Part shown: positions 7,741-16,919 of the stretch, piece after piece
Layout of the letters: each line of letters begins with the position of its first letter
How positions within the stretch are numbered: the stretch's first letter is position 1
Notes under the pieces: generated by a model
Seen by the model: the letters and a program-made list of their open reading frames with translations, nothing else
Database searches by the model: none
Told to the model about the DNA's origin: nothing
From: an uncultured Serinicoccus sp.
Lineage (GTDB): Bacteria > Actinomycetota > Actinomycetes > Actinomycetales > Dermatophilaceae
Assembly: GCF_947500995.1 (NCBI RefSeq)
Contig: NZ_CANMUA010000009.1
Location: 62,001-126,000, forward strand
Length of the DNA stretch: 64,000 nucleotides
Direction of reading: 5' to 3'
Made by a program: the position numbers and the translations under genes

Positions 7741-9045
7741 TCAGTGGAACTGCTCGGACTCGGTGGAGCCCGACAGGGCCGTCGTCGACGACTCGGGGTT
7801 GACCGCGGTGCTCACCGCGTCAAAGTACCCGGTGCCGACCTCGGCCTGGTGCCGCACCGCGGTGTAGCCGGAGCCGGCCGAGGCGAACTCCGCCTCCTGC
7901 AGCTCGACGTAGGCGCTCATGCCGCTGCGGGCATACCCCTGGGCCAGGGTGAACATCGAGTGGTTGAGCGCGTGGAAGCCGGCCAGGGTGATGAACTGGA
8001 AGGCGTAGCCCAGGTCGCCGAGCTCGTCCTGGAAGGACGCGATCTCGCTGTCCGACAGGGCGGCCCTCCAGTTGAACGACGGGCTGCAGTTGTAGGCCAG
8101 CTTCTGGTCCGGGAAGTCCCGGTGCAGCTCCTGGGCGAACTCGCGGGCGAGCCCCAGGTCGGGGGTGCCGGTCTCGACCCAGATGAGGTCGGCGTAGGGG
8201 GCGTAGGCCTTGGCGCGGGCCAGGACCGGCTCGATGCCGTTGCGGACCCGGAAGAAGCCTTCCGGGGTGCGCTCCCCGGTGGTGAACTCCTGGTCGATCT
8301 CGTCGACGTCGCTGGTCAGCAGGTCCGCGGCCAGGGCGTCGGTGCGGGCGATGACGACCGAGGGGACACCCAGCACGTCCGCCGCGAGACGGGCCGAGCT
8401 GAGGGTGCGCACGTGCTGCCCCGTGGGGATGAGCACCTTGCCGCCCAGGTGGCCGCACTTCTTCTCCGAGGCCAGCTGGTCCTCCCAGTGCACCCCGGCG
8501 GCACCGGCCGCGATCATCGACTTCATCAGCTCGAAGACGTTGAGCGGGCCGCCGAAGCCCGCCTCCGCGTCGGCCACGATCGGCACGAGGTAGTCGGTGC
8601 TCGTGTCGCCGTCCATCCAGGCGATCTGGTCCGCGCGCTGCAGGGCGTTGTTGATGCGGCGCACGACCGCCGGCACCGAGTTGGCCGGGTAGAGGCTCTG
8701 GTCGGGGTAGGTCTGGCCGGCGAGGTTGGCGTCCGCGGCGACCTGCCAGCCGGAGAGGTAGATCGCCTCGAGCCCGCCCTTGACCATCTGCACGGCCTGG
8801 TTGCCGGTGAGGGCGCCCAGGGCCCGGGTGAAGGGCCTGGTCTCCAGCGCCTCCCAGAGCCGCTCGGCCCCCCGGCGGGCCAGGGTGTGCTCCTCGACGA
8901 CGGACCCGCGCAGCCGCACGACGTCCTGGGCGGTGTAGCGACGCTCGACCCCGGACCAGCGGGGGTTGCTCCGCCAGTCCTGCTCGATCTCCAGCGCCTG
9001 GGCGGCGGCGGGGGTGGTGTCGGTGGGCTGGGTGGTGATGGTCAT
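7741..9045 (-). CDS. aceA: Isocitrate lyase
   Basis: 434 aa, the usual size of bacterial ICL. It splits isocitrate to glyoxylate and succinate, entering the glyoxylate shunt during growth on acetate or fatty acids. The active-site signature KKCGHL is near residue 195; other family segments are [40 protein letters not shown] and YNCSPSFNW. The start ATG at 9045 has the RBS GGAGAGGGG upstream; a 21-residue longer reading to 9108 is unsupported. aceB follows in the same direction and a ramB-like regulator diverges from the 119-bp upstream region, so acetate-dependent control is likely. Confidence 0.98.
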   Translation of the reverse strand: MTITTQPTDTTPAAAQALEIEQDWRSNPRWSGVERRYTAQDVVRLRGSVVEEHTLARRGAERLWEALETRPFTRALGALTGNQAVQMVKGGLEAIYLSGWQVAADANLAGQTYPDQSLYPANSVPAVVRRINNALQRADQIAWMDGDTSTDYLVPIVADAEAGFGGPLNVFELMKSMIAAGAAGVHWEDQLASEKKCGHLGGKVLIPTGQHVRTLSSARLAADVLGVPSVVIARTDALAADLLTSDVDEIDQEFTTGERTPEGFFRVRNGIEPVLARAKAYAPYADLIWVETGTPDLGLAREFAQELHRDFPDQKLAYNCSPSFNWRAALSDSEIASFQDELGDLGYAFQFITLAGFHALNHSMFTLAQGYARSGMSAYVELQEAEFASAGSGYTAVRHQAEVGTGYFDAVSTAVNPESSTTALSGSTESEQFH

Positions 9046-9164
9046 CGTCGACCCCTCTCCTCGGTGTGGCGACTGCGGGTGTGTCACCACTGTCCCGGCG
9101 GTCGGCACGGGTCGGGCGGGAACAGGTCTGTCAAGAAGCGTGGTTCTTTCGCTATCGTGGCGGT
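9046..9164. promoter_or_regulatory. Divergent aceA/ramB-like control region
   Basis: The 119-bp gap serves both genes. For the regulator, TATCGT at 9153-9158 lies 6 nt before its ATG, giving a leaderless start. An inverted repeat AAGAA-N6-TTCTT at 9133-9148 sits just upstream of that -10 box and is a candidate operator for autoregulation. The C. glutamicum RamB consensus was not found as an exact match. The octamer GGTATGCC at 9162-9169 overlaps the start codon. Confidence 0.5.
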
Positions 9165-10706
9165 ATGCCGTCCTCCACCGGTCGCGTCCTGCCGTTCCGC
9201 CCCTCCGAACGCCTGGACAGCACCGGGCCCGGCACCGGACCGGCCGCCGACCCGGTCTCGGTCGGGCGCCGCGTGCGGCACGCCCGCCGAGCCGCCGGGC
9301 TCACCCTGGCGGCGGTGGCCGAGCGCACGGGCCTGTCCCCCTCGGCGCTCTCGCTCATCGAGAACGGCCGCCGGGAGGCCCGTCCGTCCACGCTGGAGCA
9401 GGTGGCCACCGTCCTGGGTGCCGACCTGACCAGCCTGCTCTCGGGCGCACCTCCCAGCCGGCGTGCCGCGCTGGAGGTCCGGTGGGAGCGGGCGCAGCGG
9501 GCCGAGGGCTTCCAGACCCTGGGCATCCCGGCCGTCCGGGTGGGGCCGGGCCTGCCCGACGACGCGCTGGAGGCGCTCGTGGGGCTCTACGAGAGCGTCG
9601 TGGGGCTGCAGCAGCAGCGCGCGGCCACCCCGGAGTTCGCCCGGCTGGCCAACGCCGAGCTGCGGGCCCGGATGCGGGCGGCCGGCAACTACTTCGCGGA
9701 CATCGAGGCCGCCGCGGCCGACCTCGTGGCGCAGGCGGGGCATACCGGGGGGCCGGTCTCCCGGGCGGTCGTCGAGCGGGTCGCCCGCCGCGTGGGGTTC
9801 GAGATCGTCACCGTGCCCGACGTCCCCGCCTCCACCCGGACCGTGACCGACCTCGCCCACCACCGGATCTACCTGCCCGCCCGGGGCGGGCACGACCACC
9901 GGGCTGCCGCGCTGCAGGCGCTCGGGCACGTCGTCCTCGAGCACGAGCCACCCCGTGACTACGCCGAGTTCCTCGCCCAGCGGGTGGAGATCAACTACTT
10001 CGCCGCCGCCGCACTGGTGCCGGAGAGCACCGCGGTCCCGCTCCTGCGCCGCGCCCGGGCCGACCGGGACATCGCGGTGGAGGACCTGCGGGACGCCTAC
10101 GCCGTGTCCTACGAGACCGCGGCCCACCGCTTCTGCAACCTCGCCACCGAGCACCTCGACCTCCAGGTCCACTTCATGCGCACCAGCGCCGACGGGGTGA
10201 TCTACAAGGCCTACGAGAACGACGGCGTGCGCTTCCCCATGGACGCCTCGGGGGCCATCGAGGGGGCCCGGGTCTGCCGCTCGTGGACCGCGCGCGTCGT
10301 CTTCGACCGGCCGCTCGGACAGGTCTACCACCAGTACACCGACACCGGTCGGGGCACCTACTGGTGCACCGCCGTCGCCGAGCCCACCCCGGCGGGCGTC
10401 TTCTCGGTCAGCGTCGGCGTGCCCTTCGACCAGGTCCGGTGGATGCGCGGGCGGGACACCCGCGAGCGCAGGCTGTCCCGCTGCCCGGACCCGCGCTGCT
10501 GCACCCGCCCGCCGGCCGACCTCGCCCGCGAGTGGGAGGGGAGGGTGTGGCCCAGCGCGCGGGCGCACTCCCACCTCCTCGCGGTCATGCCGCCCGGGGT
10601 CTTCCCCGGCGTGGACGACACCGAGGTGCTGCGGTTCGTGGCGCAGCACGCCCCGCCCTCGCCGGAGGTCGCGGAGCAAGGACCGGCGGGGGATGTGGCA
10701 CAATGA
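9165..10706 (+). CDS. RamB-like XRE/DUF955 transcriptional regulator
   Basis: 513 aa. The N-terminal XRE helix-turn-helix spans about residues 27-80 ([40 protein letters not shown]). A central segment with [11 protein letters not shown] and [14 protein letters not shown] resembles the IrrE/DUF955 region with a degenerate HExxH. The Cys-containing C-terminus includes [20 protein letters not shown]. This architecture is that of RamB and short-chain acyl-CoA-responsive regulators, which control aceA/aceB in corynebacteria. The ATG at 9165 sits 6 nt from TATCGT. Its divergent placement next to aceA strongly suggests it controls the glyoxylate locus. Confidence 0.85.
   Translation: MPSSTGRVLPFRPSERLDSTGPGTGPAADPVSVGRRVRHARRAAGLTLAAVAERTGLSPSALSLIENGRREARPSTLEQVATVLGADLTSLLSGAPPSRRAALEVRWERAQRAEGFQTLGIPAVRVGPGLPDDALEALVGLYESVVGLQQQRAATPEFARLANAELRARMRAAGNYFADIEAAAADLVAQAGHTGGPVSRAVVERVARRVGFEIVTVPDVPASTRTVTDLAHHRIYLPARGGHDHRAAALQALGHVVLEHEPPRDYAEFLAQRVEINYFAAAALVPESTAVPLLRRARADRDIAVEDLRDAYAVSYETAAHRFCNLATEHLDLQVHFMRTSADGVIYKAYENDGVRFPMDASGAIEGARVCRSWTARVVFDRPLGQVYHQYTDTGRGTYWCTAVAEPTPAGVFSVSVGVPFDQVRWMRGRDTRERRLSRCPDPRCCTRPPADLAREWEGRVWPSARAHSHLLAVMPPGVFPGVDDTEVLRFVAQHAPPSPEVAEQGPAGDVAQ
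10697..10702 (+). promoter_or_regulatory. Candidate -10 box CACAAT for rpsP
   Basis: CACAAT overlaps the end of the ramB-like gene and would give an rpsP leader of about 130 nt. No convincing -35 was found. Confidence 0.35.
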
Positions 10707-10838
10707 CGGTGAACCCATCGGTGGTCGGCCCTCTCACCGTGCCCTGATGTGTCCACCGCAGCCATGGTGCCGTGCGTGTTCATCCCCACGCGGTGCCGGG
10801 TCGCACACCACAGACAACTATGAGGAGACACCGCACAC

Positions 10839-11342
10839 GTGGCTGTCAAGATTCGCCTGAAGCGCATGGGCAAGATCCGTGCACCGTTCTACCGCGTCGT
10901 CGTGATGGACTCGCGCGCCAAGCGCGACGGCCGGGCGATCGAGGAGATCGGCAAGTACAACCCCACCGAGGAGCCGTCGCTCATCGACATCGACTCCGAG
11001 CGTGCGCAGTACTGGCTCGGTGTCGGCGCCCAGCCGACCGAGCAGGTCGCGGCGCTGCTCCGGGTCACCGGTGACTGGCAGAAGTTCAAGGGTGAGCCCG
11101 GCGCCGAGGGCACCCTCAAGGTCCGCGAGCCCAAGGCGGACAAGAAGGCTCTCTACGAGGCGGCCCTGGCGGCCTCCGACGGTGAGGACACGTCGGGCGC
11201 CACGACCCAGCGTCGCAAGAAGTCCACCAAGGCCGAGGCCTCGAAGGACGAGACGGCTCCCGCGGCCGACAGCGAGGGCTCGGCGGCCTCCAGCAGCGGT
11301 GACGAGGCGGCTGAGAGCGGCGCGCAGACCGACGAGGCCTGA
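10839..11342 (+). CDS. rpsP: 30S ribosomal protein S16
   Basis: S16 is a small-subunit assembly protein. The GTG start gives [20 protein letters not shown], the invariant S16 N-terminus, followed by [19 protein letters not shown]. The core ends near residue 100; the remaining 65 or so residues form an acidic, Ala/Ser/Lys-rich tail ([20 protein letters not shown]) common in actinobacterial S16 and likely disordered. GAGGAG lies 11 nt upstream of the GTG. It heads rpsP-khpA-rimM-trmD, the standard actinobacterial ribosome/tRNA modification operon. Confidence 0.98.
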   Translation: MAVKIRLKRMGKIRAPFYRVVVMDSRAKRDGRAIEEIGKYNPTEEPSLIDIDSERAQYWLGVGAQPTEQVAALLRVTGDWQKFKGEPGAEGTLKVREPKADKKALYEAALAASDGEDTSGATTQRRKKSTKAEASKDETAPAADSEGSAASSSGDEAAESGAQTDEA

Positions 11343-11344
11343 GC

Positions 11345-11587
11345 ATGCTCGAGGAAGCGCTGGAGCACCTGGTCAAGGGCATCGTCGACCACGACGGTGA
11401 CGTGGTCGTCCGCACCAAGAACGCCCGGCACGGCGACATCCTGGAGGTCCGGGTCCACCCGGACGACCTGGGTCGCGTCATCGGTCGTCGCGGACGCACC
11501 GCGAGCGCCCTGCGCACCGTGGTCGGCGCCCTCGCCGGTGGCGAGAAGGTCCGCGTGGACATCGTCGACACCGACCGGGCGCGCTGA
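11345..11587 (+). CDS. khpA: KH-domain RNA-binding protein KhpA
   Basis: 80-aa single type II KH-domain protein. The GxxG-like loop is VIGRRGRTASALRTVVGAL near residues 43-62, and the N-terminus is MLEEALEHLVKGIVDHDGDV. KhpA homologues bind RNA broadly and affect cell elongation and division together with KhpB/Jag. It starts 2 bp after the rpsP stop, so it is co-transcribed and probably coupled. A GC hairpin follows before rimM. Confidence 0.95.
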   Translation: MLEEALEHLVKGIVDHDGDVVVRTKNARHGDILEVRVHPDDLGRVIGRRGRTASALRTVVGALAGGEKVRVDIVDTDRAR

Positions 11588-11611
11588 GCCCGCACCCCGC
11601 AGCACCCCCTC

Positions 11612-11645
11612 GACCCGCCCCGGCGCACCAGCGCCCGGGCGGGTC
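11612..11645 (+). terminator. GC hairpin between khpA and rimM
   Basis: GACCCGCCCCGGCGC (11612-11626) pairs with GCGCCCGGGCGGGTC (11631-11645) around ACCA, with a single C-C mismatch. There is no T-tract. It is a likely attenuator, partial terminator or RNA-stability element inside the operon. Confidence 0.65.
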
Positions 11646-11672
11646 GTGCCGTCCACCGGACCGGAGGAGACC

Positions 11673-12197
11673 ATGAGCCAGACCTTCGTCGTCGCCCGCG
11701 TCGGCAAGCCGCACGGCCTGCGCGGTGAGGTCACCGTGCAGGTGCACACCGATGACCCGGAGGGCCGGCTCACGCTCGGCGCCCGCTTCGCCACCGACCC
11801 GGAGCAGCGCGGCCCGCTCACCCTGGTCTCGGTCCGGCAGCACCAGGGGACCTATCTCCTCGGGTTCGACGGGCACCCCGACCGCACCGCCGCCGAGGCG
11901 CTGCGCGGCACGCGGCTGCTCGTCGACGACGACGAGGAGGGCGAGGTGGAGGACGAGGACGCGGGGTGGCGCGAGGACGACCTGCTGGGCTTCGCGGTCG
12001 TGCGGGTCGACGGGCAGCCGGTCGGGGAGGTCTCGGCGTTGCACCTGCGGCCGGTCCAGGACCTGCTCGAGGTGCGGACACCGTCCGGGTCCGTCGTCCT
12101 CGTGCCCTTCGTGGAGGAGCTGGTGCCGCAGGTCGACGAGGAGGCGCGCACCGTGGTCGTGGACCCGCCGCCCGGGCTGCTCGAGCTGGGGGAGTGA
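11673..12197 (+). CDS. rimM: Ribosome maturation factor RimM
   Basis: 174 aa; RimM assists maturation of the 30S head near S19. The N-terminal RimM domain starts [18 protein letters not shown] and the PRC-barrel half contains [20 protein letters not shown] and [20 protein letters not shown]. The ATG at 11673 has the RBS GGAGGAG 7 nt upstream. An acidic insert ([14 protein letters not shown]) sits between the domains. The adjacent trmD starts 6 bp after the stop, the common pairing. Confidence 0.97.
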   Translation: MSQTFVVARVGKPHGLRGEVTVQVHTDDPEGRLTLGARFATDPEQRGPLTLVSVRQHQGTYLLGFDGHPDRTAAEALRGTRLLVDDDEEGEVEDEDAGWREDDLLGFAVVRVDGQPVGEVSALHLRPVQDLLEVRTPSGSVVLVPFVEELVPQVDEEARTVVVDPPPGLLELGE

Positions 12198-12202
12198 GCG
12201 GT

Positions 12203-12919
12203 ATGCCGCTGCGTCTGGACGTCGTCACGATCTTCCCGGAGTACCTCGCACCGCTGGACCTGTCGCTGCTGGGGCGGGCCCGCCGCGAGGGCCTGCTCGA
12301 GGTGCACGTCCACGACCTGCGGGACTGGACCCACGACCGGCACCGCACCGTGGACGACAGCCCGTACGGCGGTGGGGCGGGAATGGTGATGCGGCCCGAG
12401 CCCTGGGGAGAGGCCCTGGACGAGATCTGCACGTCGGTGCCCGGCCGCACCCCGCGCCTTGTGGTGCCGGGTCCGGGGGGTGAGGTCTTCAGCCAGGAGG
12501 TCGCCTCCCGCCTGGCCCTGGAGGAGGACTGGTTGGTCTTCGTCTGCGGACGCTACGAGGGGATCGACGAGCGGGTCTACGACGAGTTCGCCGCGCGCTA
12601 CCCGCTCAGCATCCTGAGCCTGGGGGACTACGTCCTCAACGGGGGCGAGGTCGCCGTGCTGGCGATGACCGAGGCGGTCGCCCGCCTGCTGCCCGGCATG
12701 GTCGGCAACGAGGCGTCCCTGCTGGAGGAGTCGCACACGGGCGGGTTGCTGGAGTACCCCGTCTACACCAAGCCCGCCAGCTGGCGCGGGCACGAGGTCC
12801 CCGAGGTGCTGCTCTCCGGTCACCACGGCCGGATCGCCGCCTGGCGGCAGGAGCAGCGCCTGTCCCGCACCGCCCAGCGCCGCCCCGACCTCATGGCCCG
12901 CTACGAGGCCGGCCACTGA
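12203..12919 (+). CDS. trmD: tRNA (guanine37-N1)-methyltransferase TrmD
   Basis: 238 aa SPOUT methyltransferase that makes m1G37 in tRNA and prevents +1 frameshifting. The trefoil-knot SAM-binding motifs are visible: [15 protein letters not shown] near residue 112 and [18 protein letters not shown] near 135; the N-terminus is [17 protein letters not shown] at 12194 overlapping the rimM stop is an alternative, but the ATG at 12203 fits the family N-terminus. The octamer GGTATGCC (12200-12207) covers this start codon. It ends at a convergent inverted repeat facing serB. Confidence 0.97.
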   Translation: MPLRLDVVTIFPEYLAPLDLSLLGRARREGLLEVHVHDLRDWTHDRHRTVDDSPYGGGAGMVMRPEPWGEALDEICTSVPGRTPRLVVPGPGGEVFSQEVASRLALEEDWLVFVCGRYEGIDERVYDEFAARYPLSILSLGDYVLNGGEVAVLAMTEAVARLLPGMVGNEASLLEESHTGGLLEYPVYTKPASWRGHEVPEVLLSGHHGRIAAWRQEQRLSRTAQRRPDLMARYEAGH

Positions 12920-12921
12920 GC

Positions 12922-12971
12922 TTCTGGACATCGGTTCCTGGGGCCCGCTGCCCAGAAAGCTATGTCCAGAA
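12922..12971. repeat. Inverted repeat between convergent trmD and serB
   Basis: Arms TTCTGGACAT (12922-12931) and ATGTCCAGAA (12962-12971) are exact reverse complements flanking 30 bp, which itself contains CTGGG...CCCAG. The element fills the convergent gap. It is much less GC-rich than neighbouring terminators. It may be a bidirectional terminator or a small mobile-type repeat. Confidence 0.75.
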
Positions 12972-12973
12972 CT

Positions 12974-13861
12974 TCATGGGCGGACGAACTCGTCCTCGGC
13001 ATACCCCTGGAGGTAGAGCACGGCCGTGAGGTCCCCGTGGTTGACGCGGACCAGGACCTGCCGGGCCACGGCGGGCTTGGCGTGCAGCGCGACGCCCAGG
13101 CCGGCGGCCTGCAGCATGGGCAGGTCGTTGGCGCCGTCACCGACGGCCACGACGTCGTCGCGGCCGAGCCCGAGCCGGCCGCTGATCTCCTCCAGCGCCC
13201 GCAGCTTCGCCTCCTGGCCGACGACCGGCAGCACGACACGACCCGTCAGCCGGCCCTCCGCGACCTCGAGCGTGTTGGCCCGGTGCTCGTCGAAGCCGAG
13301 CCGCTCGGCGATGACCCGGGTGAAGAGGGTGAACCCCCCGGACACGAGCGCGGCATACCCCCCGGCCGCCGCCATGGTGGCGAGCAGCTCAGGGCCTCCC
13401 GGCCTCGGGGTGATGCGCTCGGCGAGGACCGTGTCGACCACCTCGACCGGGAGCCCGCGCAGCAGGGCCACCCGCTCGTCCAGGGCCCCGGCGAAGTCGA
13501 GCTCGCCGTTCATGGCGCGGGCCGTGATGTCGGCGACCTGCTCCCCGACCCCGGCGTGCGCCGCCAGCTCGTCGATGCACTCCTGCTCGATCATGGTGGA
13601 GTCCATGTCGGCGAGCAGCACCCTGCGCCGTCGCGGTCCATCGGGCTGCAGGACGACGTCGACCCCGCGCCGCTGCCAGGCCGACCACAGGTCATCGTCG
13701 AGGCGCAGCTGCGGCCCCACCGCCACCTGCACGGCGGACCCTGGTCGCAACCAGCGCGGCTCGCCGGACACGGCCGCGCCGCCCACCTCGTGCGGCGTCG
13801 TGGCGGTGAGGTCGCGGGCGCTCGGGTCGCTGAGGAGCGTGAGGAGGGGCACGTCGCCCAT
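12974..13861 (-). CDS. serB: Phosphoserine phosphatase SerB
   Basis: 295 aa HAD-superfamily enzyme, last step of serine synthesis. HAD motifs: [19 protein letters not shown] (motif I, DxDST), [10 protein letters not shown] (motif II), and [13 protein letters not shown] (motif III). About 85 residues precede the catalytic domain and resemble the ACT-like regulatory N-terminus of actinobacterial SerB. The ATG at 13861 is chosen because the longer frame to 14350 overlaps rplS and its leader. It is transcribed divergently from rplS and convergently to trmD. Confidence 0.95.
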   Translation of the reverse strand: MGDVPLLTLLSDPSARDLTATTPHEVGGAAVSGEPRWLRPGSAVQVAVGPQLRLDDDLWSAWQRRGVDVVLQPDGPRRRRVLLADMDSTMIEQECIDELAAHAGVGEQVADITARAMNGELDFAGALDERVALLRGLPVEVVDTVLAERITPRPGGPELLATMAAAGGYAALVSGGFTLFTRVIAERLGFDEHRANTLEVAEGRLTGRVVLPVVGQEAKLRALEEISGRLGLGRDDVVAVGDGANDLPMLQAAGLGVALHAKPAVARQVLVRVNHGDLTAVLYLQGYAEDEFVRP

Positions 13862-13916
13862 GCTAGGTGCCGGTCGAGGGGCCATCGACGGCCTGCCGAG
13901 GCGCGCGGCGACCGAC

Positions 13917-13945
13917 TTGGAGGGGCCCACGACCTCTGGCACACT
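13917..13945 (+). promoter_or_regulatory. rplS promoter
   Basis: TTGGAG (13917-13922) and CACACT (13940-13945) are separated by exactly 17 bp. This predicts transcription from about 13952 and an unusually long leader of roughly 170 nt before rplS. Confidence 0.55.
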
Positions 13946-14122
13946 GGTGCTTCGTGTCCCGGCGTCCGCGCCGTGCAGCCCGTGCCCCTGCCACAGGGGG
14001 AAGCGTGCGGGTGGCGCCGACCGGAGACCACACCACGACGACCGTGTCCCGCCAGCGCGCTGCGCCGGCGTGGGCCCGACACGCCGCGGGTGACCTGTGG
14101 CACCCACGAGCAGGAGAACACC
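13946..14122 (+). other. rplS 5' leader
   Basis: The GC-rich leader of about 170 nt carries several short inverted segments, such as CCTGCCACAGGGGGAAG. No known leader motif was recognised. It could mediate ribosomal-protein or growth-dependent control. A purine-rich CAGGAGAA precedes the ATG. Confidence 0.35.
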
Positions 14123-14506
14123 ATGCACAAGCTTGCCGATCTCGACGCCGCCAGCCTCCGCAGCGACATCCCGGACTTCCGGGCCGGCGACACCGTCGAC
14201 GTCCACGTGAAGGTCATCGAGGGCAACCGCTCCCGTGTCCAGGTCTTCAAGGGGGTCGTCATCCGCCGGCACGGCGGGGGCCTCGGAGAGACCTACACCG
14301 TCCGCAAGGTGTCCTTCGGTGTCGGTGTGGAGCGGACCTTCCCGCTGCACTCCCCGAACGTCGAGAAGATCGAGGTCGCGAGCCGGGGCGTGGTGCGCCG
14401 CGCCAAGCTCTACTACCTGCGCGACCTGCGCGGCAAGGCGGCCAAGATCCGCGAGCGCCGCGACAGCGTCCCGGCCGCCAAGGCGAAGAAGGCCGACCAG
14501 GCCTGA
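14123..14506 (+). CDS. rplS: 50S ribosomal protein L19
   Basis: 127 aa; L19 sits at the 30S-50S interface. Family segments are [55 protein letters not shown] and [18 protein letters not shown]. The RBS CAGGAGAA is about 4-5 nt from the ATG. It has its own promoter and a strong terminator, so it appears monocistronic here although it usually follows trmD; serB is inserted between them in the opposite orientation. Confidence 0.98.
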   Translation: MHKLADLDAASLRSDIPDFRAGDTVDVHVKVIEGNRSRVQVFKGVVIRRHGGGLGETYTVRKVSFGVGVERTFPLHSPNVEKIEVASRGVVRRAKLYYLRDLRGKAAKIRERRDSVPAAKAKKADQA

Positions 14507-14523
14507 GCACCCCCGCTGACGAC

Positions 14524-14556
14524 GATCCCCCGCCCGGCCCGGTCCGGCGGGGGATC
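14524..14556 (+). terminator. rplS terminator hairpin
   Basis: GATCCCCCGCC (14524-14534) pairs perfectly with GGCGGGGGATC (14546-14556) around an 11-nt loop. It is followed by GGTCTGTTC, the nearest thing to a U-rich tail. Confidence 0.75.
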
Positions 14557-14624
14557 GGTCTGTTCCCAGCCATCCGGGTTAGGGTCGGCATGGCCACAGA
14601 CACCACAGGACAGGACGACATCCG

Positions 14625-15374
14625 GTGAGCGAACCCACCCGGGAGAGGGGCAGCTCCTCCGACGAGGGCACCCCGCCGTCGGTCGAGCGGCCGGCCCCCA
14701 CCGGTGGCTTCTGGGCAGGCGTGCGGGAGATCGTCATGATCGCCGCGACCGCCCTGGTCATCTCCTTCCTCATCAAGACCTTCGTGGCGCAGGCCTTCTG
14801 GATCCCGTCAGGCAGCATGGAGCCGACGCTGGTCTACGGCGACCGGGTCATGGTGAGCAAGGTGCAGGCCGGGCCGCTGTCCGTCGACCGCGGTGACGTC
14901 GTCGTCTTCGAGGACCCCGGCGGCTGGCTGCCGCCGGTGCAGCGGGTGGACCGCGGGCCGGTGGTCAACGCCGCCCTGCGCGGCCTGGAGTTCGTGGGGG
15001 TCGCGCCGTCGTCCCAGGGCAACCACCTCATCAAGCGGGTCATCGGGCTGCCCGGGGACACCGTGGAGTGCTGCGACGACGAGGGTCGGCTGATGGTCAA
15101 CGGCGAGCCCCTCGACGAGGACTACGTCTTCCCCGGCGACGAGCCCAGCACCACGGACTTCTCCGTCACCGTGCCGGAGGACCACATCTGGCTCATGGGC
15201 GACCACCGGTCGAACTCGCGCGACTCCCGGGCCAACGACGACGGCACCGGCCAGGAGGGTTCGGTGCCGCTGGACGCGGTCGTCGGGCAGGCCGTCGTGC
15301 TGCTCTACCCGTTCGACCACTTCGACTGGTTCACCGTCCCGGACACCTTCGCCGACGTGCCGGACGCGCCGTGA
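14625..15374 (+). CDS. lepB: Signal peptidase I
   Basis: 249-aa membrane-anchored type I signal peptidase that cleaves Sec/Tat leaders. A cytoplasmic N-terminus of about 30 residues precedes one transmembrane helix ([19 protein letters not shown]). The catalytic serine is in IPSGSMEPT (about residue 64) and the general-base lysine in [13 protein letters not shown] (about residue 137); the C-terminal box is [12 protein letters not shown]. An insertion of about 40 residues separates the two catalytic boxes. The GTG at 14625 lies about 35 nt after TTAGGGT, a possible -10. It overlaps rnhB by four bases. Confidence 0.96.
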   Translation: MSEPTRERGSSSDEGTPPSVERPAPTGGFWAGVREIVMIAATALVISFLIKTFVAQAFWIPSGSMEPTLVYGDRVMVSKVQAGPLSVDRGDVVVFEDPGGWLPPVQRVDRGPVVNAALRGLEFVGVAPSSQGNHLIKRVIGLPGDTVECCDDEGRLMVNGEPLDEDYVFPGDEPSTTDFSVTVPEDHIWLMGDHRSNSRDSRANDDGTGQEGSVPLDAVVGQAVVLLYPFDHFDWFTVPDTFADVPDAP

Positions 15375-16096
15375 GCACGGCCACGTCCCGTCGCCCCACG
15401 CGGCGGCCCAGCCTGCGGGTGGAGCGCACCCTGCAGCGGGAGGGGTATGCCGTGCTCGTCGGCATGGACGAGGTCGGCCGGGGGGCCCTGGCCGGGCCGG
15501 TGAGCGTGGGCGTCGTCGCCATCGACGCCTCCTGTCGGACGGCGCCCCAGGGCGTCAAGGACTCCAAGCTGCTCACCGCGGCGGCGCGCGAGCGCCTGGT
15601 GCCTCGGATCCGTCGGTGGGCGCTCGCGCACGCCGTCGGTCACGCCTGGCCGCAGGAGATCGACGAGCTCGGCATCATGGCCGCCCTCCGGCTCGCCGGG
15701 GAGCGTGCCCTGGCCGGGCTGGACACCACGAGACCGGACCTGGTGCTGCTGGACGGCAACCACGACTGGCTGACCGACCCGGGGCGCGTCGGTCTGCTGG
15801 GTCTGCTCGACGGTCCGCCCGGCCCCCCGGTGCGCACGATGGTCAAGGCCGACCTGCGCTGCTCCTCCGTCGCCGCGGCCTCGGTCCTGGCCAAGGTGGA
15901 GCGGGACGGGCTCATGGTGCAGGCCGCGGCCGAGCCACGGCACACCCCGTACCTGTGGGACCAGAACAAGGGCTACGCCGCACCCGAGCACCAGGACGCC
16001 CTGCGCCGGCTGGGGCCCAGCGACTGGCACCGGCGCAGCTGGAACATCACCGCCGCGGCGTCCGTCGTCGCGGGCGAGGAAGGAGTGGCGCCATGA
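15371..16096 (+). CDS. rnhB: Ribonuclease HII
   Basis: 241 aa; degrades RNA in RNA-DNA hybrids and removes misincorporated ribonucleotides. The catalytic [12 protein letters not shown] is near residue 34; [24 protein letters not shown] and [19 protein letters not shown] are also family motifs. Start GTG overlaps the lepB stop as GTGA, and its own stop overlaps the next ATG as ATGA, so lepB-rnhB-DUF2469 are translationally coupled. The octamer GGTATGCC occurs at 15444-15451, encoding Gly-Tyr-Ala with a rare TAT codon. Confidence 0.97.
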   Translation: MSTATSRRPTRRPSLRVERTLQREGYAVLVGMDEVGRGALAGPVSVGVVAIDASCRTAPQGVKDSKLLTAAARERLVPRIRRWALAHAVGHAWPQEIDELGIMAALRLAGERALAGLDTTRPDLVLLDGNHDWLTDPGRVGLLGLLDGPPGPPVRTMVKADLRCSSVAAASVLAKVERDGLMVQAAAEPRHTPYLWDQNKGYAAPEHQDALRRLGPSDWHRRSWNITAAASVVAGEEGVAP

Positions 16097-16413
16097 GCGC
16101 GGAGGACCTGGAGAAGTACGAGACCGACGCCGAGCTGGCGCTCTACCGCGAGTACCGCGACGTCGTGGGGCTGTTCACCCACGTGGTGGAGACCGAGCGC
16201 CGGTTCTACCTCGCCAACGAGGTCGACGTGCAGGTCCGCACGGGGGACGGCGAGACCTGGTTCGAGGTGACCCTCACCGACGCCTGGGTGTGGGACGTCT
16301 ACCGGCCGGCCCGCTTCGTGAAGAAGGCGCGGGTCATCACCTTCAAGGACGTCAACGTCGAGGAGCTCGCCAAGTCCGACCTGGACGTCAAGGGCCTCAC
16401 CGACGGTCGCTGA
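16093..16413 (+). CDS. DUF2469 family protein
   Basis: 106 aa conserved actinobacterial protein, homologous by position and sequence to mycobacterial Rv2901c. The N-terminus [20 protein letters not shown] and the segment [19 protein letters not shown] are diagnostic. No signal peptide or membrane segment is present. The function is unknown; the strict placement between rnhB and yraN across actinobacteria suggests a housekeeping role. The ATG overlaps the rnhB stop. The following 128 bp to yraN hold no gene. Confidence 0.93.
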   Translation: MSAEDLEKYETDAELALYREYRDVVGLFTHVVETERRFYLANEVDVQVRTGDGETWFEVTLTDAWVWDVYRPARFVKKARVITFKDVNVEELAKSDLDVKGLTDGR

Positions 16414-16541
16414 CCGCCCGTCCACATCCCCCGGGCGCCCTCCCGGTCGTCCACAGCAGCCCGCCCGCCCCTTGCGACGGCCGGGCTCCCTGCGTTGGCT
16501 GGGGACGACCACCGCCGACGGTGGTCCAGGAGGAGGGGGAG

Positions 16542-16919
16542 ATGGACGACGGGGGTATGCCGTGGGCGAGGGCGCGGCAGATCGGCGACCGGGGCGAGGA
16601 TCTCGTCTGCGCGCACGTGCAGGCACTGGGCTGGATGGTGCTGGAGCGCAACTGGCGCTGCCCGGAGGGTGAGCTCGACGTCGTGGCCCACGACGGCCAC
16701 CAGCTCGTCTTCTGCGAGGTCAAGACGCGTCGCTCGGCCCGCTTCGGCGAGCCGGTCGAGGCGGTCGGCCGCGAGAAGGCGCACCGGCTGCGACGGCTGG
16801 CCTGGGCCTGGCTGGACGCCCACCAGCGTCGCGGTGCCGACTTCCGGATCGACGTCTTCGGCCTGCTGAGCCCGCCCGACGAGCCGACCCGGCTCACCCA
16901 CCTGCGGGGAGTGGCCTGA
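16542..16919 (+). CDS. UPF0102 (YraN) family endonuclease-like protein
   Basis: 125 aa. Typical UPF0102 segments are GDRGEDLVCAHVQALGWMVL, NWRCPEGELDVVAHDG and LVFCEVKTRRSARFGEP, matching the restriction-endonuclease-like D-ExK core (GELDVV...CEVKTR). The family role is unsettled but linked to recombination or Holliday-junction processing. The ATG at 16542 follows a strong AGGAGGAGGGGG RBS; a second in-frame ATG at 16557 lies inside GGTATGCC. It overlaps comM at a shared base. Confidence 0.94.
   Translation: MDDGGMPWARARQIGDRGEDLVCAHVQALGWMVLERNWRCPEGELDVVAHDGHQLVFCEVKTRRSARFGEPVEAVGREKAHRLRRLAWAWLDAHQRRGADFRIDVFGLLSPPDEPTRLTHLRGVA

Noticed and set aside
9084-10718. 544-codon minus-strand open frame opposite the ramB-like gene
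   Set aside because: It has no recognisable domain and is fully explained as an antisense shadow of the XRE/DUF955 protein.
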